A DNA stretch of 64,000 nucleotides, taken from positions 27,382,243 through 27,446,242 of the forward strand of contig CM055872.1 in assembly GCA_029582165.1 (NCBI GenBank), read 5' to 3'. Position 1 is the first letter of the stretch; every line of letters begins with the position of its first letter. The notes below the pieces were generated by a model, which had not been told where the DNA came from, did no database searches, and saw only the letters and a list, made by a program, of their open reading frames with translations. The translations under genes were made by a program, and so were the position numbers. This document shows positions 33,362 to 44,566 of the stretch, in pieces. This DNA is from Portulaca oleracea (taxonomy: Eukaryota > Streptophyta > Magnoliopsida > Caryophyllales > Portulacaceae).

Positions 33362-35178
33362 GTATGGAAGTGTTAGTCTTGTATCTGAGATTAGACTATC
33401 AGTTTGATTGAGAAAGTGATTGTTCTTTGTTTAATAAAAGTTGGACAGTTCCTTGGTTTTATTTTTTGTTGAAAGTGTGTTTGATTGGAATTATGGTTAT
33501 GAAATGTTGGTTTTGGAAATGTTGATTGATATTGGAAAAGTGTTGGTTTCGGAATGTTGGTTTGGAAATGTTGATTGGAATGATATGAGACACAAAACCT
33601 GACTAATTAAAGGCTATGAGAAAAATGCGGGTCCGGGCAGTCTCGCCAAGACCAGGTCGAATACCTGTGAGTGAGACTGTCAAGAGACCAGGTTACGCCT
33701 GGTAGTTTGGATTGATGTTTGCGATGGCCATCCGAAATATGATGTCGTTGTGATGATGATGAGAAAGTATGTTTGCGATGGCCATCCGGGATGTGATTGG
33801 ATGATGATGAGAAAGTATGTTTGCGATGGCCATCCGTGAGATTGATTGAGATTGGAAAGTGTTGTGAATATTTTGGCGAGTCTTTTGGACTCCGAGGGGC
33901 AATACGGAAGCCCCGCCTGCTTTAAAATATGGAAACGGTAAGGTTGTCTAGTAAAAGTTATTTGAAATGTTTGACTTGTTTTAATGATGTTTTTACTTTG
34001 ATTCTTGGAGCTTGAAATCTCAAAGGGGACCTTGGCTAAAACTTGACTATTTATTTTTATTGAGAAAGTGGTGTTCTTTGCTTGGTAAAATATGGAGAGT
34101 CTTTTGATTAATTTGTTGAAAGTGTAGAATTGTTGGTTCTGGAAAAGGTTGGCTTTGGAAATGTTGTATTGAGGCTGATGTGACTTGAGATTGTAAATTG
34201 TATTTGATAGTTATATGTGTTAATGTTGACGGCTGATAACTTATTAGATATTAATATCCAAGTGAAACATTAAGCGGGTAAATTCTGTTATTTCTCTGAA
34301 GCAAGGTGTGGACACATGTTGGAACCGTATGAGGATATAGTATCCTGTTCTGTGTCTGGGATTGGCCATCCCAAATCGGGACCTTCTGGAAACTCAATGT
34401 CCCGTCCCTTGTTAGAATTCTGATTCTAAAAGCAGAGACCTTTGAAAGGTCACCCGCATAATAAAACTGATTAATTTTGATAAAGGAACTACTCTAACTA
34501 TGGGTGTTGAATTTGATATTGATGTTTTGAATATGTTTCTGAGTCTGATTTGGATAATTTGCTTCGAATCTTGTTCTAGTTGTTGGATAATTACCTGGTT
34601 TGAGAAGTTATGTTGAGTTCGTTATCTGAATTACTTTGATTACTCTGATTTCTGATGTCTGATTCTAAATTAGTGAAATGTTAGTTGAGATTTCTGGAAT
34701 GTGTTTTCTGAGTTGAAGGTTTGTACTGTTGGTTTTAAAGTTCTGTTAATTCTGAACTCTTGTTATTTCTGGGTTGGGATTCAAATGAGTTGCGAAAAGG
34801 TTTGACTCTCAAATGAATTGAAATGAACTTTAAACCGTTTTGACAGTTAGGGGAAGACATTATTGAGATTTCCCCTCATTTTTGTAAATGTTTTGTTTTC
34901 AGGTGAAGATCAGTTATGTGATGGGAATGGGAACTAGTAGTGAGGACATCCAGAGTTTTAGATAATGTTTAGTTATGTTATTTCTGAAATTCGAAGTTCT
35001 CTTTCGGTTGTTAAGTTGAAGTTCGTAGTTTGTTTTGTTAATCCCTGTTCTTGCCTTGTATTCCTTCGGGGATACGGCAGTGACGCCCGAATTAAAGCTG
35101 AGTCTTCCGCTGAATTTCTGTCAACGTTAGTTTGACTGTGACGTTTCCATAATCGAATTTTCAGGGTGTTACAGAAAC

Positions 35179-36474
35179 AAACACATAGCTCAGAGATTAA
35201 CCTTGACATGAATAACCCAACACGGTGTATATATGACCTAATCGACCTTTATGAACCACCTGTGATGCAAGACTTATATGCTAACTTGAGGAAAAGACTC
35301 ACCCAGGGATGCGGGTTTGTATGGCCTAACTCTATATGATCCTAAGACAATAAAACATTATAAAGAGCCGAATAAAGTCAAACATAGCAAATGAACATGA
35401 GCCAGAAAGTGCAAGTGAGTGTTTCACAATTCGGATGGGCTCAAACCACAAGTTGATCTTTTTAAGGAGTATCTATCACTTGAACTAACAAACTTAAATT
35501 GACTCGAGCTCTATTGGCTATTATACGCACTAGAATAATGTTCAAAAGGGCTGTTAGTCTACACTTTCTACATTTTTTATTTAGTTACTCGAGGAAAGCG
35601 GATATCGTAAAGGACCAAATAAAGCCAACAATAGGCGAGCTATAATTAATTTATAAATTTAATTATCAAATCCAACATGGTTGGGCCTAAACAAATGGTC
35701 AACCATGGGCTTAATAGATTCAACAACTAACTTTTTAAGTTAATTTACGCAAGCTTAATGACTATTATGCGGGCTAGGACGACTCTCACTAACTTGATTT
35801 AATTATTAGTTAGATTTTTGGACCTTAATTACGAGAATATTGTAAAGGGTCGATTAAAACCATCGAAGGCGAGTTGAGTTTACCTTTTGGTCTAAGCAAT
35901 TTAACCTTTAAACATGGATGGATCCAACCACCGGGCTAACCACAAAATTCGACGTTAATGAACTTAGTTTATAAACATATCTCTTTTCAACCCAATGATT
36001 CTTGTACTGACTAAAACAATACCTCTAAACTAGGTTCGAATCTTACAACACAAAGAAAACACATATTCACATAGTACACAACATGGTAGGATAACCTAAG
36101 CCATGGCTCTATGTACAAAAGTGTTAATTGGCTGGATAAAGGCTTATCGACTCAAGTCTTGCCCCGGTGCATTTTCGTTGTATAAATTCAAATCAAATGT
36201 GTGGGGTGTTGCTCTTGGAGGCTTGATTGGAGACCTCGTAGAGTGATGCATTAGTGGATGTGTTGACTAAGGTTCAAATCGATGTAGATGCACCATTATG
36301 TGTATAGCTAATCTGACATCCCATGGCATATACATGGCAAAGGAGTAGTCTGGTATATGCAGTGCTTTATCCTAAAAAATAATGACTTAAAGATGTAAGG
36401 TTAAAATTTATTTCCCTTCCAAAAATTTTAAAGCACATGAAACTTTTTTCAAGTTTTAACCACTTTCAGAAAAC
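35179..36474 (-). repeat. Tat leader with ~240-bp tandem repeats
   Basis: Three diverged units start near 35358, 35610 and 35845 and match those at 8325-10745. The PBS-proximal part (36060-36470) matches 10750-11228. No ORF. Confidence 0.7.
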
Positions 36475-36492
36475 TCCCCAGTGGAGTCGCCA
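36475..36492 (-). other. tRNA-Arg-type primer binding site (first internal region)
   Basis: On the minus strand TGGCGACTCCACTGGGGA, 18 of 18 equal to the family C site. It fixes the 3' end of the 5' LTR at about 36493. Confidence 0.9.
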
Positions 36493-38362
36493 AATATCAT
36501 ATGGACTTTTTCAAAAAGTTACTCGAAGGTACCCCAATATTTGGGCAAACTATTTTTCAGTATCCCAACTTTTCAAAACTCATTTTGACGTACCTTAATA
36601 TTTGGGTTAATAATTATTTGGTGCTTTTCCGGCCATCAATTTTATTAAGTTACCGAAATACCCTTATTGTTTTTCTTCAAGGGTATTTCTTCATGAATGG
36701 AAGAACAAGGGTATTTCGGTCACTTACTAAAATTGATGGCCGGAAAAGCACCTAATAATTACTAACCCAAAAAATTAAGGGTACTCCAAAATGATTTTTG
36801 AAAAGTTGGGGTACCGAAAATAGTTTCCCTAAATTTTGGGATTTGTGATGGGGTTTGCTTTTAAATCACATTAAAGATTATTCGCACATTTAATGAATAG
36901 TATTTGTAAGTAAAATAATCTTCTCTTTACTTTGTACGTTTCGTTAATGATTAAACTAAACTTTAGGAGCGAAGATCCACTAGTTCCAACTCTTTAGGAT
37001 TAGTCCAATTTGTTCACAAGATGTTAGGCTCAGAATAAGGTAATTTATGAAACAATATTTAAAAACATATAAAATCACCTTAAAGTTGCACCGGTACATT
37101 GTAAAACTATGTTAGACACGATTTAGGCAATTCCGATGTGTTTTGGTTTTAAAAGAGTCACCACCCAACTTTTTTAAGGAGAAAAGACAAGACAAAACCA
37201 AAAACAAAACAAAGAAAGATTCCTCCTATGGACCAAGAAGTGGATTCGAGGCTAAGGATACGAACTCGAAAGGTAAAAACCTTTGAGTTCGCCTCTCACT
37301 AAAGGAAAGACTTTACTAAAAGTCTGAAAATTTGCTTTTAATAAAATTTGGAAGGAAGATAGATTGAAACTTTACATTATTATTTCGTTAAACATGCAAA
37401 TGAAAGAATTACAACATATACAAGAACACTTTACATTAAGAAATAACCACGCAAAAGTATCTACATGATGTTTTTAAGAAGAGCCTTGTCTAGCCTTGCT
37501 TGAACGCTTAAATTTCACCCTTCAAGGTGCTTATTTTGAAGCGTTGAATGCTCCCTCTGATAATGTCAAATCGAATCAAAATTTGGGGTTGGAAAAGAGA
37601 TGGGAAAAGGTAGGAAAAAAGGATTTTGGGTGTTTTCTGGTGTTTTTGGATGGTTATGTGTTTTGGATTAAGATAGTAGGAGAGGTGAAAGAATGATAAC
37701 AAGAATGGTGTAGAGATTAAGAGGAGAGAGTAGTAGAATTGAGATTAGAATTGAATGAATGAATGAATGAACGAGAGAATTGAGGTATAGGGAGGATAAA
37801 ATGTACATGCATGAACTAGATTAACATAGTTTTCAACGCTAAAAGCTTATCGGACTTAAAGGGGGGATGAACCATGAATCTTGGTGGTCGAAAATGGTGT
37901 GAAGATGAATTTATAGTGTGAACAACTTTAAGATCGATTGGCCTTGGAGGAAGTAGGGGGATGAATCCAACTTTTTCTGCATTCTTGGTTGATGACGGTG
38001 TGAAATGTACATGTGCTAAATTCCTCTTTCACACTTGGATGGTGAGTGGTGTGAATGCATGTTTTAGCTTAAGACTTGAGTGAATTGGTGATTTTGTGAA
38101 GACTCGATCATGGGACTTCTTGTAGCTCCGACCAAGTAACTTTTACGTAGCTCACACATGGCATGTATGGCTAATGGTTCAACATTTTTGTACGTAAATT
38201 CGTGCATGCTTTAGGTTGGGTCTTTTACATGTGATGATGCATGTGTGTTCACGTGAACTTCCGCATATAGAGTGCATGCATGCAGGTATCTTGACTTTGC
38301 TCCTTTTCTTTGTTATTTTCCTTGTACTTCACAGAACTATGCTCAAACACCTAGCGTCTACA
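36493..38362 (-). repeat. Tat 5' LTR
   Basis: On the minus strand it starts TGTAGACGCTAGG at 38362 and ends at the PBS. About 1.56 kb without the inverted-repeat element. ATATG (38363-38367) should be one TSD copy. Low-coding, AT-rich. Confidence 0.7.
36531..36840. mobile_element. Foldback/MITE-like element, ~310 bp, long inverted repeats
   Basis: Two arms of about 145 bp are reverse complements of each other with scattered changes. Matching landmarks are CCCAATATTTGGGCAAAC against GTTTCCCTAAATTTTGGG, and GGTGCTTTTCCGGCCATCAA against TTGATGGCCGGAAAAGCACC (perfect). A short loop lies near 36690. It is absent from the homologous LTR at 11247-12412. The TSD is not clear, so the superfamily is unassigned. 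Confidence 0.7.
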
Positions 38363-38950
38363 ATATGTCGATTCAACACTCCATCATTATGATTTTATAT
38401 AGCAAGTTCTGCTACAATATGTCGCCTCATTAAGTCCTTGTTTAAGAATAGCACCCTGACTATTAATCCACCATGGGTCCAATATGAATAGAGTGTCCAT
38501 ATCCTATCCTCCACTGTAGCTTGTACTTTATTCAATTAACTGACTTACACAAACCCCTCTACGCAAAAGATGCGGTACTTGATGGTCATTAATTTATTGG
38601 AGTAAGTAATGGAGATTGCACATGGTACTTTGATTGCCACACGCCCACACTCGTCCAAGCAATGTTTGGCTCTTGTCCGCCATTCTCCAACTTTGTTTAA
38701 ACATTAGCGCTTGGTTAAAATATCAAACTGCATATCCCAAACCCATCTCCCCGCCCCACCCCCAATACTTTTTGGTTTAAAGAAGATGCTCTTTCGATAC
38801 CTGGTGAGTGACTTTTCTCCTCGGGAATTCCACCAATTTAATTGTACCATTAACGAATTAATTATATCAACAATCTTCTGCGGAATCTTCTAAACCAATA
38901 TAATATGTTGTTAAGGCAGCTAACATCACATTAATCAAAACGAATCGACA
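38363..38950. other. Unassigned spacer
   Basis: 588 bp with no match elsewhere in the window and no convincing ORF. It lies between the Tat 5' LTR and the gypsy 3' LTR and could be old host DNA or an eroded element. Confidence 0.4.
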
Positions 38951-39869
38951 TGTCAAAGATAACAAAGATTCCCTCCATCCCTATTACCATTTAATAATTT
39001 GGAGCATGAGCATGGGGGATGAGTAGCTTGAGTTGAAGGAGATAATGAACATAAACCCAAAAGCCTTCAATGGAGCTTGAACACTTGATATGAACTTGGT
39101 AATGGAGGATTCCATCACCACGAACTACAACCCCAACAAGATTAGATGAGGATAATCACCACCAATCCATAAAGGAATTGACTTGCTAACACCACCATTA
39201 ACAATGGATAAAGTAAAAATAAAGATTTGAGAGAAAATTTGGGAGAAAACCCTAACTTTATTCAATATCTTCAAAGTTGTGTTCTTCACTTATAAATGGG
39301 GAGTATTTGAAGGGAATGGGGAAAATGAAGAAGCTAGATATTACAATGTTGCCATTACTACCCAAAAAATAAAAAGGGGAAATAAAAGAAAAGGGGACGG
39401 AAATGAGAAAGATAGGTCGAGAGAAAACAAATCATGCGCAACAACTGGGCTGAGAAATGCATAGCCCCTGCCAGCGTGAGGAAATTCGCTGCCAGTGGGC
39501 CTTCCAGCGAGGGGAGATAACACGGAGGGAGGAGGCGCTGGCAGCGCCATAGCGACACTACCAGTGTCTTAAACTGGAGTTTTCTACCAACTACTACCTC
39601 GCATAGCTTCTTCATACAGACTCTGTTTAGGCCCATAATATATCTATGGAAAGCTCTCCATGTCTACTTTATTTGAAGTCCATCGGAGTTATATTGAAGA
39701 CGTTATGATTGAAAGATGGAAGGTATATCCATTTTAACGTCCCATGTTGACCTTTCTTCCCAATCCTTCCAACCGGGTCCAAAATCTCGAACCCCGATGC
39801 CAAACATTCATATTTTCTTGGGACGACGCGGTATGATGCTCGATCCCAAGGCCTTTGGGGTTGGTGACA
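38951..39869 (-). repeat. Gypsy 3' LTR (probable limits)
   Basis: On the minus strand TGTCACCAACCCC (39869) to ...CTTTGACA (38951), giving matched ends TGTCA/TGACA. It contains a TATA-like TTTATAAG (about 39290), and palindromes GGCGCTGGCAGCGCC (39534-39548) and GACACTACCAGTGTC (39554-39568). No second LTR is in the window to prove the limits. Confidence 0.6.
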
Positions 39870-41165
39870 CGCCCGAGCCTGCTTCAGGGTCTCGGAACCC
39901 ATCCAAAGGATGACCGAGAAGATCTTTGGATTTCCGGATTCCACCGGGAATTGAACCTCAAGACTCGGTGAGGTGGATGCGGCCCTCTTGGCTAAGGTGA
40001 CGAGTGAAGAGTAAGACACCCGAGCCTCTTCATTCTCCCCTTCTTGTGTAGGATTTTCCCTCAAATCCTCAACGGGTTCATCGTCTTTGATGTAGGGTGA
40101 GAGGTCGCCGATGTTGAAGGTGGAAGAGACTCCCATGTTGCCTGGAAGGTCGAGTTTGTATACATTGTCGTTCACCTTCTCCAAGACCTTGAATGGGCCA
40201 TCACTCCGTGGCATAAGCTTGTTCTTCCTCCGTGATGGGAATCGTTCCTTCCTCAAATGGAGCCAAACCAAGTTCCCGGGTTGGAAGGTGATGCCCCGAC
40301 GATGCTTGTTGGCTCGTGCCTTGTAGAGCTCATTGGTTTTATTGATCTTGACTCGAATTTGTTGGTGGAGTTTTTGAACTTCCTTGGCCTTCTCACTAGC
40401 CTCATAGCTCGTTCTTGACTCCAATGGTAGGGGAAAGAGTTCGATGGGAGTGAGTGGATTCACCCCACTGCAAGTTTCAAAGGGTGAGTGACCCCTGGCA
40501 AATGAGGGAGCTCGGTTATAAGCAAACTCGGTATGGCAAAGCTTAACATCCCAATCCCGTAAGCTCTTGGTCATAATCCCCCTAAGCAAGGTAGAGAGGG
40601 TCTTGTTGGTTACCTTCGTTTTCCCATTGTTTTGAGGATGGTGAGACGTGCTAAAAGGGAGCTTGGTGCCAAGTAGCTTCCAAAGGAATCTCCAAAAATG
40701 GCTTATGAACTTCGTGTCCCGGTCCGAGATGATGGTCTTTGGAATGACGTGTAACCTCACTATCTCTCGAAAAAAAAGATTAGCGATATGGGTGGCATTG
40801 TCGATCTTCTCACAAGCGACAAAGTGTGGCATCTTGGAGAATCGATCCACCACATCCATCACCGCATCCTTACCAAGCATGGTTCGTGGAAGGGCCGTGA
40901 TGGAATCCATGCTCAAATCTTTCCAAGGGCCATTCAGGACGGGTAGGGGAGTGTAGAGTCCTTGGTGGAATTGACTCTTAGCGTGATTGCATGTAACGCA
41001 CTTCGAAATCACATTAGGAACATCACCTCTCATCCTTGGCCAATAAAAGTACTCCTTAAGCATATCAAGGGTCTTATTGATGCCAAAGTGATCGGTATTA
41101 CCACCTCCATGGACCTCCTTCACGAGCAACTTTCTTATTGGTTGGGCCCCAAGTAGTGGGACCAA
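39669..41165 (-). pseudogene. Gypsy integrase
   Basis: 498 open codons. The HHCC zinc region starts at HGGGNTDHFG with CVTCNHAK. The catalytic core shows D (LSMDSITALP), D (IISDRDTKF) and a changed third block: HPQNNGKTKVTNKTL where families have HPQTDGQTEVVNRTL, so the catalytic Glu is replaced by Lys. The GPF/Y-like module (WLHLRKERFPSRRKNKLMPRSDGPFKVLEKVNDNVYKLDLP) is present. The frame runs on about 67 codons into the 3' LTR. The N-terminus fuses abruptly to a truncated RNase H sequence after a deletion. With the acidic triad broken it should be inactive. Confidence 0.85.
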
Positions 41166-42646
41166 TGATCGAGAGCACGCACAAGGGCATAGTACTCCTT
41201 GTCTTCAGTGGAATAGTTCTTCCTCGCCCCATTGAGCTTCTCACTAAATTAGGTGATGGGGCGTTAGTTTTGCATTAGGACGGCCCCAATACCCACTCCA
41301 CTAGTATTACAATCAACCTCAAAAACTTGTGAAAAATCCGGGAGGGCAAGCACCGGAGCTTCACATAGCCTCGCGTTGAGCTTCTCAAAGGCATCTTGCG
41401 CTGCCTTGGTCCATTCAAAAGTTCCCTTCTTCATGCATTCGGTGATAGGAGCATTGAGGGTGCTAAATCCTTTTATGAACCGGCGATAGAAAGAAGTTAG
41501 GCCATAGAAGCTTCTCACCTTTGTAAGGGTGGAGGGAATAGGCCATGAACGTATAGCTTCCACCTTCGAGGGATCCATCGAGATTCCTCGGTCGGACACG
41601 ATATAACCAAGAAAGGTAACTTGAGGTGTGCAAAACTCACACTTCTCAAGCTTACCAAATGACTTCTGCTGCTGAAGGAGTTTGAAGACGGACTTCAAGT
41701 GCGAGAGATGTTCGTCCTCACACTTAGAATAGACGATGATGTCGTTGAAGTACACAACCACGAACTTGCCGATGAAGGGCCTCAAAATCTCGTTCATGAG
41801 ACGCATGAAGGTGCTAGGGGCGTTGGAGAGGCCGAAGGGCATAACGAGCCACTCATACAACCCCCCTTTAGTCTTGAAGGCCGTCTTCCACTCATCACCT
41901 TCCCGCATCCCGATTTGGTGATACCCACTCCGGAGATCGATCTTGGAAAATTTGCGAGATCCATGCAATTCATCGAGCATATCATCAAGCCTCGATATTG
42001 GGTACCGGTACTTGATGGTGATGTTGTTGATAGCTCGACTATCAACACACATCTGATAGGTTCCATCCTTCTTGGGAACCAAGGGAGCCGGGATGGAACA
42101 ATGACTCATACTCTCCCGAACGAAACCCCTAGAGACGAGCTCGTTCACTTGTCGTTGAAGTTCTTTGGTCTCTTGTGGGTTGCAACGATATGCCGCATTT
42201 TTGGGAAAAGGGGCCCCGGGCATAAGATCAATCTCGTGCTCGACGCCTCGTGTGGGTGGAAGGCCCGGTGGTAAATACTCGGGGAAAATGTTGTTGAACT
42301 TGGCAATGAGGGGAGCTACAAGAGGGTGTATGGGCATCTCTTCCTCACTTTTGTTTACCTCTAAGAGGAGTAAGGCAAAAACGACCTTCCCCTTACTTAG
42401 GGCTCGCTCTACCCGTGTTTCGCTCATGTGTTTGGGCCCCTCAATTCCCACCCCGGGTTTTGGAGGTAAAATTTCACGTGGAGCTAAAGGTATTAGCTTG
42501 ACCCTCTTGTCCCTATGGGTAAAAGTGTAGGTGTTTTTCAACCCATCATGCACGGTATGTTTGTCGAATTGCCAAGGACGCCACAAAAGGATATGACAAG
42601 CACTCATCGGGACGACAAATAATAGAATCATCATAGTTAGGGCCAA
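41166..42646 (-). pseudogene. Gypsy reverse transcriptase and partial RNase H
   Basis: Open from about 42640 to a TAA at 41264 (460 codons). RT blocks are clear: VNELVSRGFVRES, PLVPKKDGTYQMCVDSRAIN, DLRSGYHQI, MPFGLSNAPSTFMRLMNE, VVYFNDIIVYS, LEKCEF, FLGYIVS. The metal-binding motif is YFND rather than YFDD (GAC to AAC, a CpG-type change), so RT should be dead. RNase H begins FEVDCNTSGVGIGAVLMQN, then has two TAA stops (about 41249-41264), keeps [22 protein letters not shown] and YLGP, and then jumps to the integrase zinc region; the rest of RNase H and the linker are deleted. Confidence 0.9.
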
Positions 42647-42905
42647 AAGACAAATTGACGAGGACTTGCTTTGTTACCTTGATTTCATCTTGATCATTGA
42701 GCCACTTGAGGGAATATCGCTTAGGGTGAGGTAACAAAGGTAATCTGAGCTTCTCGACCATGTAGGTGGATGCAATGTTGGTGCAACTTCCCCCGTCGAT
42801 AATGAGATTGCACATCTTTCCTCCCATGAGGCAACGCGATTGAAAAATCATCTCCCGTTGAGCCTTGTCAAGAGGGCAATCTTGAGCATGTAATATCCTC
42901 CGCAA
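42546..42905 (-). pseudogene. Gypsy aspartic protease region
   Basis: About 120 codons including IIDGGSCTNIAS, the DSG-type active-site loop in the DGG form common in plant gypsy elements. Frameshifts separate it from the zinc knuckle ORF (near 42900) and from the RT ORF (near 42610, where MSACHILLWRPWQFD continues in another frame). Confidence 0.8.
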
Positions 42906-43140
42906 GAAAAGTGCGCCACTTTGTACAAACTTTGTGGGAGCGCGCTACCATCACCTTCACACTCAACATCCTCTTCGGGCTCCTCTTGTGTCATTTGGAG
43001 CTCCTCATCAGTGTCTTCGACCTCTTGAAAGGTCAAGGTTCTCCGATTTGGACAATCTGCCTGCAAGTGACCATAACCTTGGCAATTGAAGCACTTCTTG
43101 CCTTCTATCCTCCGGAAAAGATCCTTAGAAGAAGGCATAG
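42848..43140 (-). pseudogene. Gypsy gag C-terminus with CCHC zinc knuckle
   Basis: CFNCQGYGHLQADC fits CX2CX4HX4C exactly and is followed by an acidic linker (DTDEELQMTQEEPEEDVECEG). The frame is cut at 43141 by the family B LTR (flank CATAG 43136-43140). Nucleic-acid binding by the nucleocapsid is the family role. Confidence 0.85.
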
Positions 43141-44551
43141 TGACAGACCTAAAACATATAGGTGTCTGTGTACCGCAACTGTACGGGTCTGTGTAGTAAT
43201 AAAATATCGCTCTCAGAGATTTGCGTTCAACCACGCACTGAACTAGTTCGCTACAAAGAATGCTAGGTCGATCCAAGGGTTATGGTAAGGTTTTCTAAAC
43301 TAAACTAGGAAAGCAGGAATTTTTAGGGTTTAAACAATTAATTAAAAGCGTTCAGGGGAGTCCACTCTAGTCAATTAATCAAATCATCAACAATCCCGGT
43401 GCAGGTAACAAGATAATTCAAGGTCTATAATCTTTCTAGGCTCTATCACTTCGATCTTTCGATCCTGGGTGAGGTACAGTGATTAACCTAAACATTATTT
43501 CTAACTATTTAGCTTAATCAAAGATAAGAACTGATTATAAATTGACCCCAGGCAAGAATCATTATGTCTAACTATTTTGTAACCTATTCAATCTACGCAA
43601 TCCGATTCAAGACTCAAACTGTCGTTCTATTGTCAAGAATCTAAAACCAGGTACAGACTTAAACTGTCGTTCTACTGTCAAACTACCATGACATACATTG
43701 CACGCAGATTAAACGAATAAAAGGATAATCCAACACCGAGAATGTATTCAAATTCAATCAATAGACATCGAGTTTATCCCCCAAACAAAGGAAATTAGCT
43801 ACTCATAATTCTAAAAGTAAACATCGCAAAATCTAAATAACAAGAAAGCATTAAAGAAGAATAGAAATAAACCGTGTTCGAATTGGTGGTATCGATTTCT
43901 TCGTGTCACCCGAATCGATCTCCTTCGTGTTCTTCGATCACTAACCATAATCTAATCCAATAACAATCTTTTGGAATCAACTGTAAAGAAATTGATCTAA
44001 ATCTATTCTAAAAGCTACCTAAAAATCTCTCCGAAAACTAATGTAAACTGATAAAAATCGCTCGTTGCGGAAGATCTCTGAAACGGTGGATGTCAAACCC
44101 CTTTTATAGGGCTGGATTAGGGAACAAAACGCGGCATGCGTTTTATAAAAGCTGGCTGCGCTTTGCCCAAAAAGCGAAGTTCTCCGTGAGTGGGCGCTGG
44201 CTGCGTTTTCTTTCTTTTCGGTTGCCAAACTCTCTGGTCAAGGCGCTGGCTGCGTTTTAAAAACGTTGCCTGCGCCTTGCCTTTCCGCCTCAGCTGGTCT
44301 TTGGGCCATTCTTTCATTCTTCTTCTTTCCTTCTACAACTTCTTTTTTTTTATTTCTTTGATTTTTGTTATTCTTCCTCCAAATTTTCATGCTTTTCGAT
44401 ATAATTTCACCGATTTCTGCAAAACTTACCAAACTCGCGATCAAGCGTATAAATCACAGAAATTGCTATAAAAATACAAGATATCAGGTATAAAAAGCAT
44501 GAAAGTGACATGATTTGAGCCCTAAAAACTCTATATAAAAACGACTTATCT
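43141..44551 (-). repeat. Family B 3' LTR (copy 2)
   Basis: About 1.41 kb; reads ...TGTCA at its 3' end (43141) and TAGATAAGTCG at its start. Shorter than other B LTRs because the TGATCA-rich part of U3 is missing. Inverted repeats around TGGCTGCG occur at 44126-44144 (AAAACGC/GCGTTTT), 44150-44160, 44195-44210 and 44242-44280. Confidence 0.85.
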
Positions 44552-44566
44552 AATCCTCCCATGCTT

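Larger units (their letters stand above)
22814..35173 (+). repeat. Family D LTR 3, interrupted by family C element
   Basis: Begins TGTAAAACCC (22814), ends GTGTTACA (35173). After removing the C element (24600-33361 plus one TSD) it is about 3.6 kb. The extra sequence relative to LTRs 1-2 is 24450-24599 plus 33367-34680. That region holds three copies of a ~50-bp repeat with GTTTGCGATGGCCATCCG (33717, 33770, 33819). Confidence 0.8.
18115..35178 (+). mobile_element. Family D LTR array: LTR-int-LTR-int-LTR, TSD GAAAC
   Basis: GAAAC at 18115-18119 and 35174-35178 flank the array, which runs from (A/T)GTAAAACCC at 18120 to ...GTTACA at 35173. It has three LTRs (18120-20236, 20468-22586 and 22814-35173 including a nested element) and two internal domains of 231 and 227 bp. 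Each internal domain holds only a tRNA-Met-type PBS (TGGTATCAGAGC), and a short stretch with CGAGGACGAAACT ending in a purine tract. There is no coding capacity. The GTTACA/TGGTATCAGAGC junction and CGAGGACGAA before the LTR resemble the Tekay/Del chromovirus lineage, so this may be a TRIM/LARD-like derivative of such an element. Confidence 0.85.
4602..38362 (-). mobile_element. Tat/Ogre-lineage Ty3/gypsy complex (two LTRs, two internal regions)
   Basis: Read on the minus strand: 5' LTR (38362 to 36493), tRNA-Arg-type PBS (36475-36492), tandem-repeat leader (36474 to 35179), an insertion (35178 to 18115), gag start (17988), deleted pol, antisense ORFs (17123 to 12468), purine tract (12413-12424), second LTR (12412 to 11247), a second identical PBS (11229-11246), a second leader (to about 7250), gag remnant (about 7200-7060) and purine-tract-like sites (4672-4752). 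LTR-internal-LTR-internal order suggests unequal recombination between copies sharing an LTR, but two adjacent elements are also possible. The tRNA-Arg PBS, PPT of AAANTGGGGGCT type and antisense extra ORFs are traits of the Tat lineage. No reverse transcriptase remains. Confidence 0.7.
38951..43140 (-). mobile_element. Ty3/gypsy element (chromovirus-like), 5'-interrupted
   Basis: Minus strand order: gag zinc knuckle (43090), protease (42800), reverse transcriptase (42200-41500), RNase H start (41290), integrase (41120-40000), 3' LTR (39869-38951). The gag N-terminus and 5' LTR are separated by the family B element at 43141. Order PR-RT-RH-INT is that of Ty3/gypsy. The clade is not certain; sequence style suggests a chromovirus, possibly CRM- or Reina-like. 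Confidence 0.85.

Noticed and set aside
41699..42530. Plus-strand ORFs opposite the gypsy pol
   Set aside because: Shadow frames of the well-supported minus-strand reverse transcriptase and protease.
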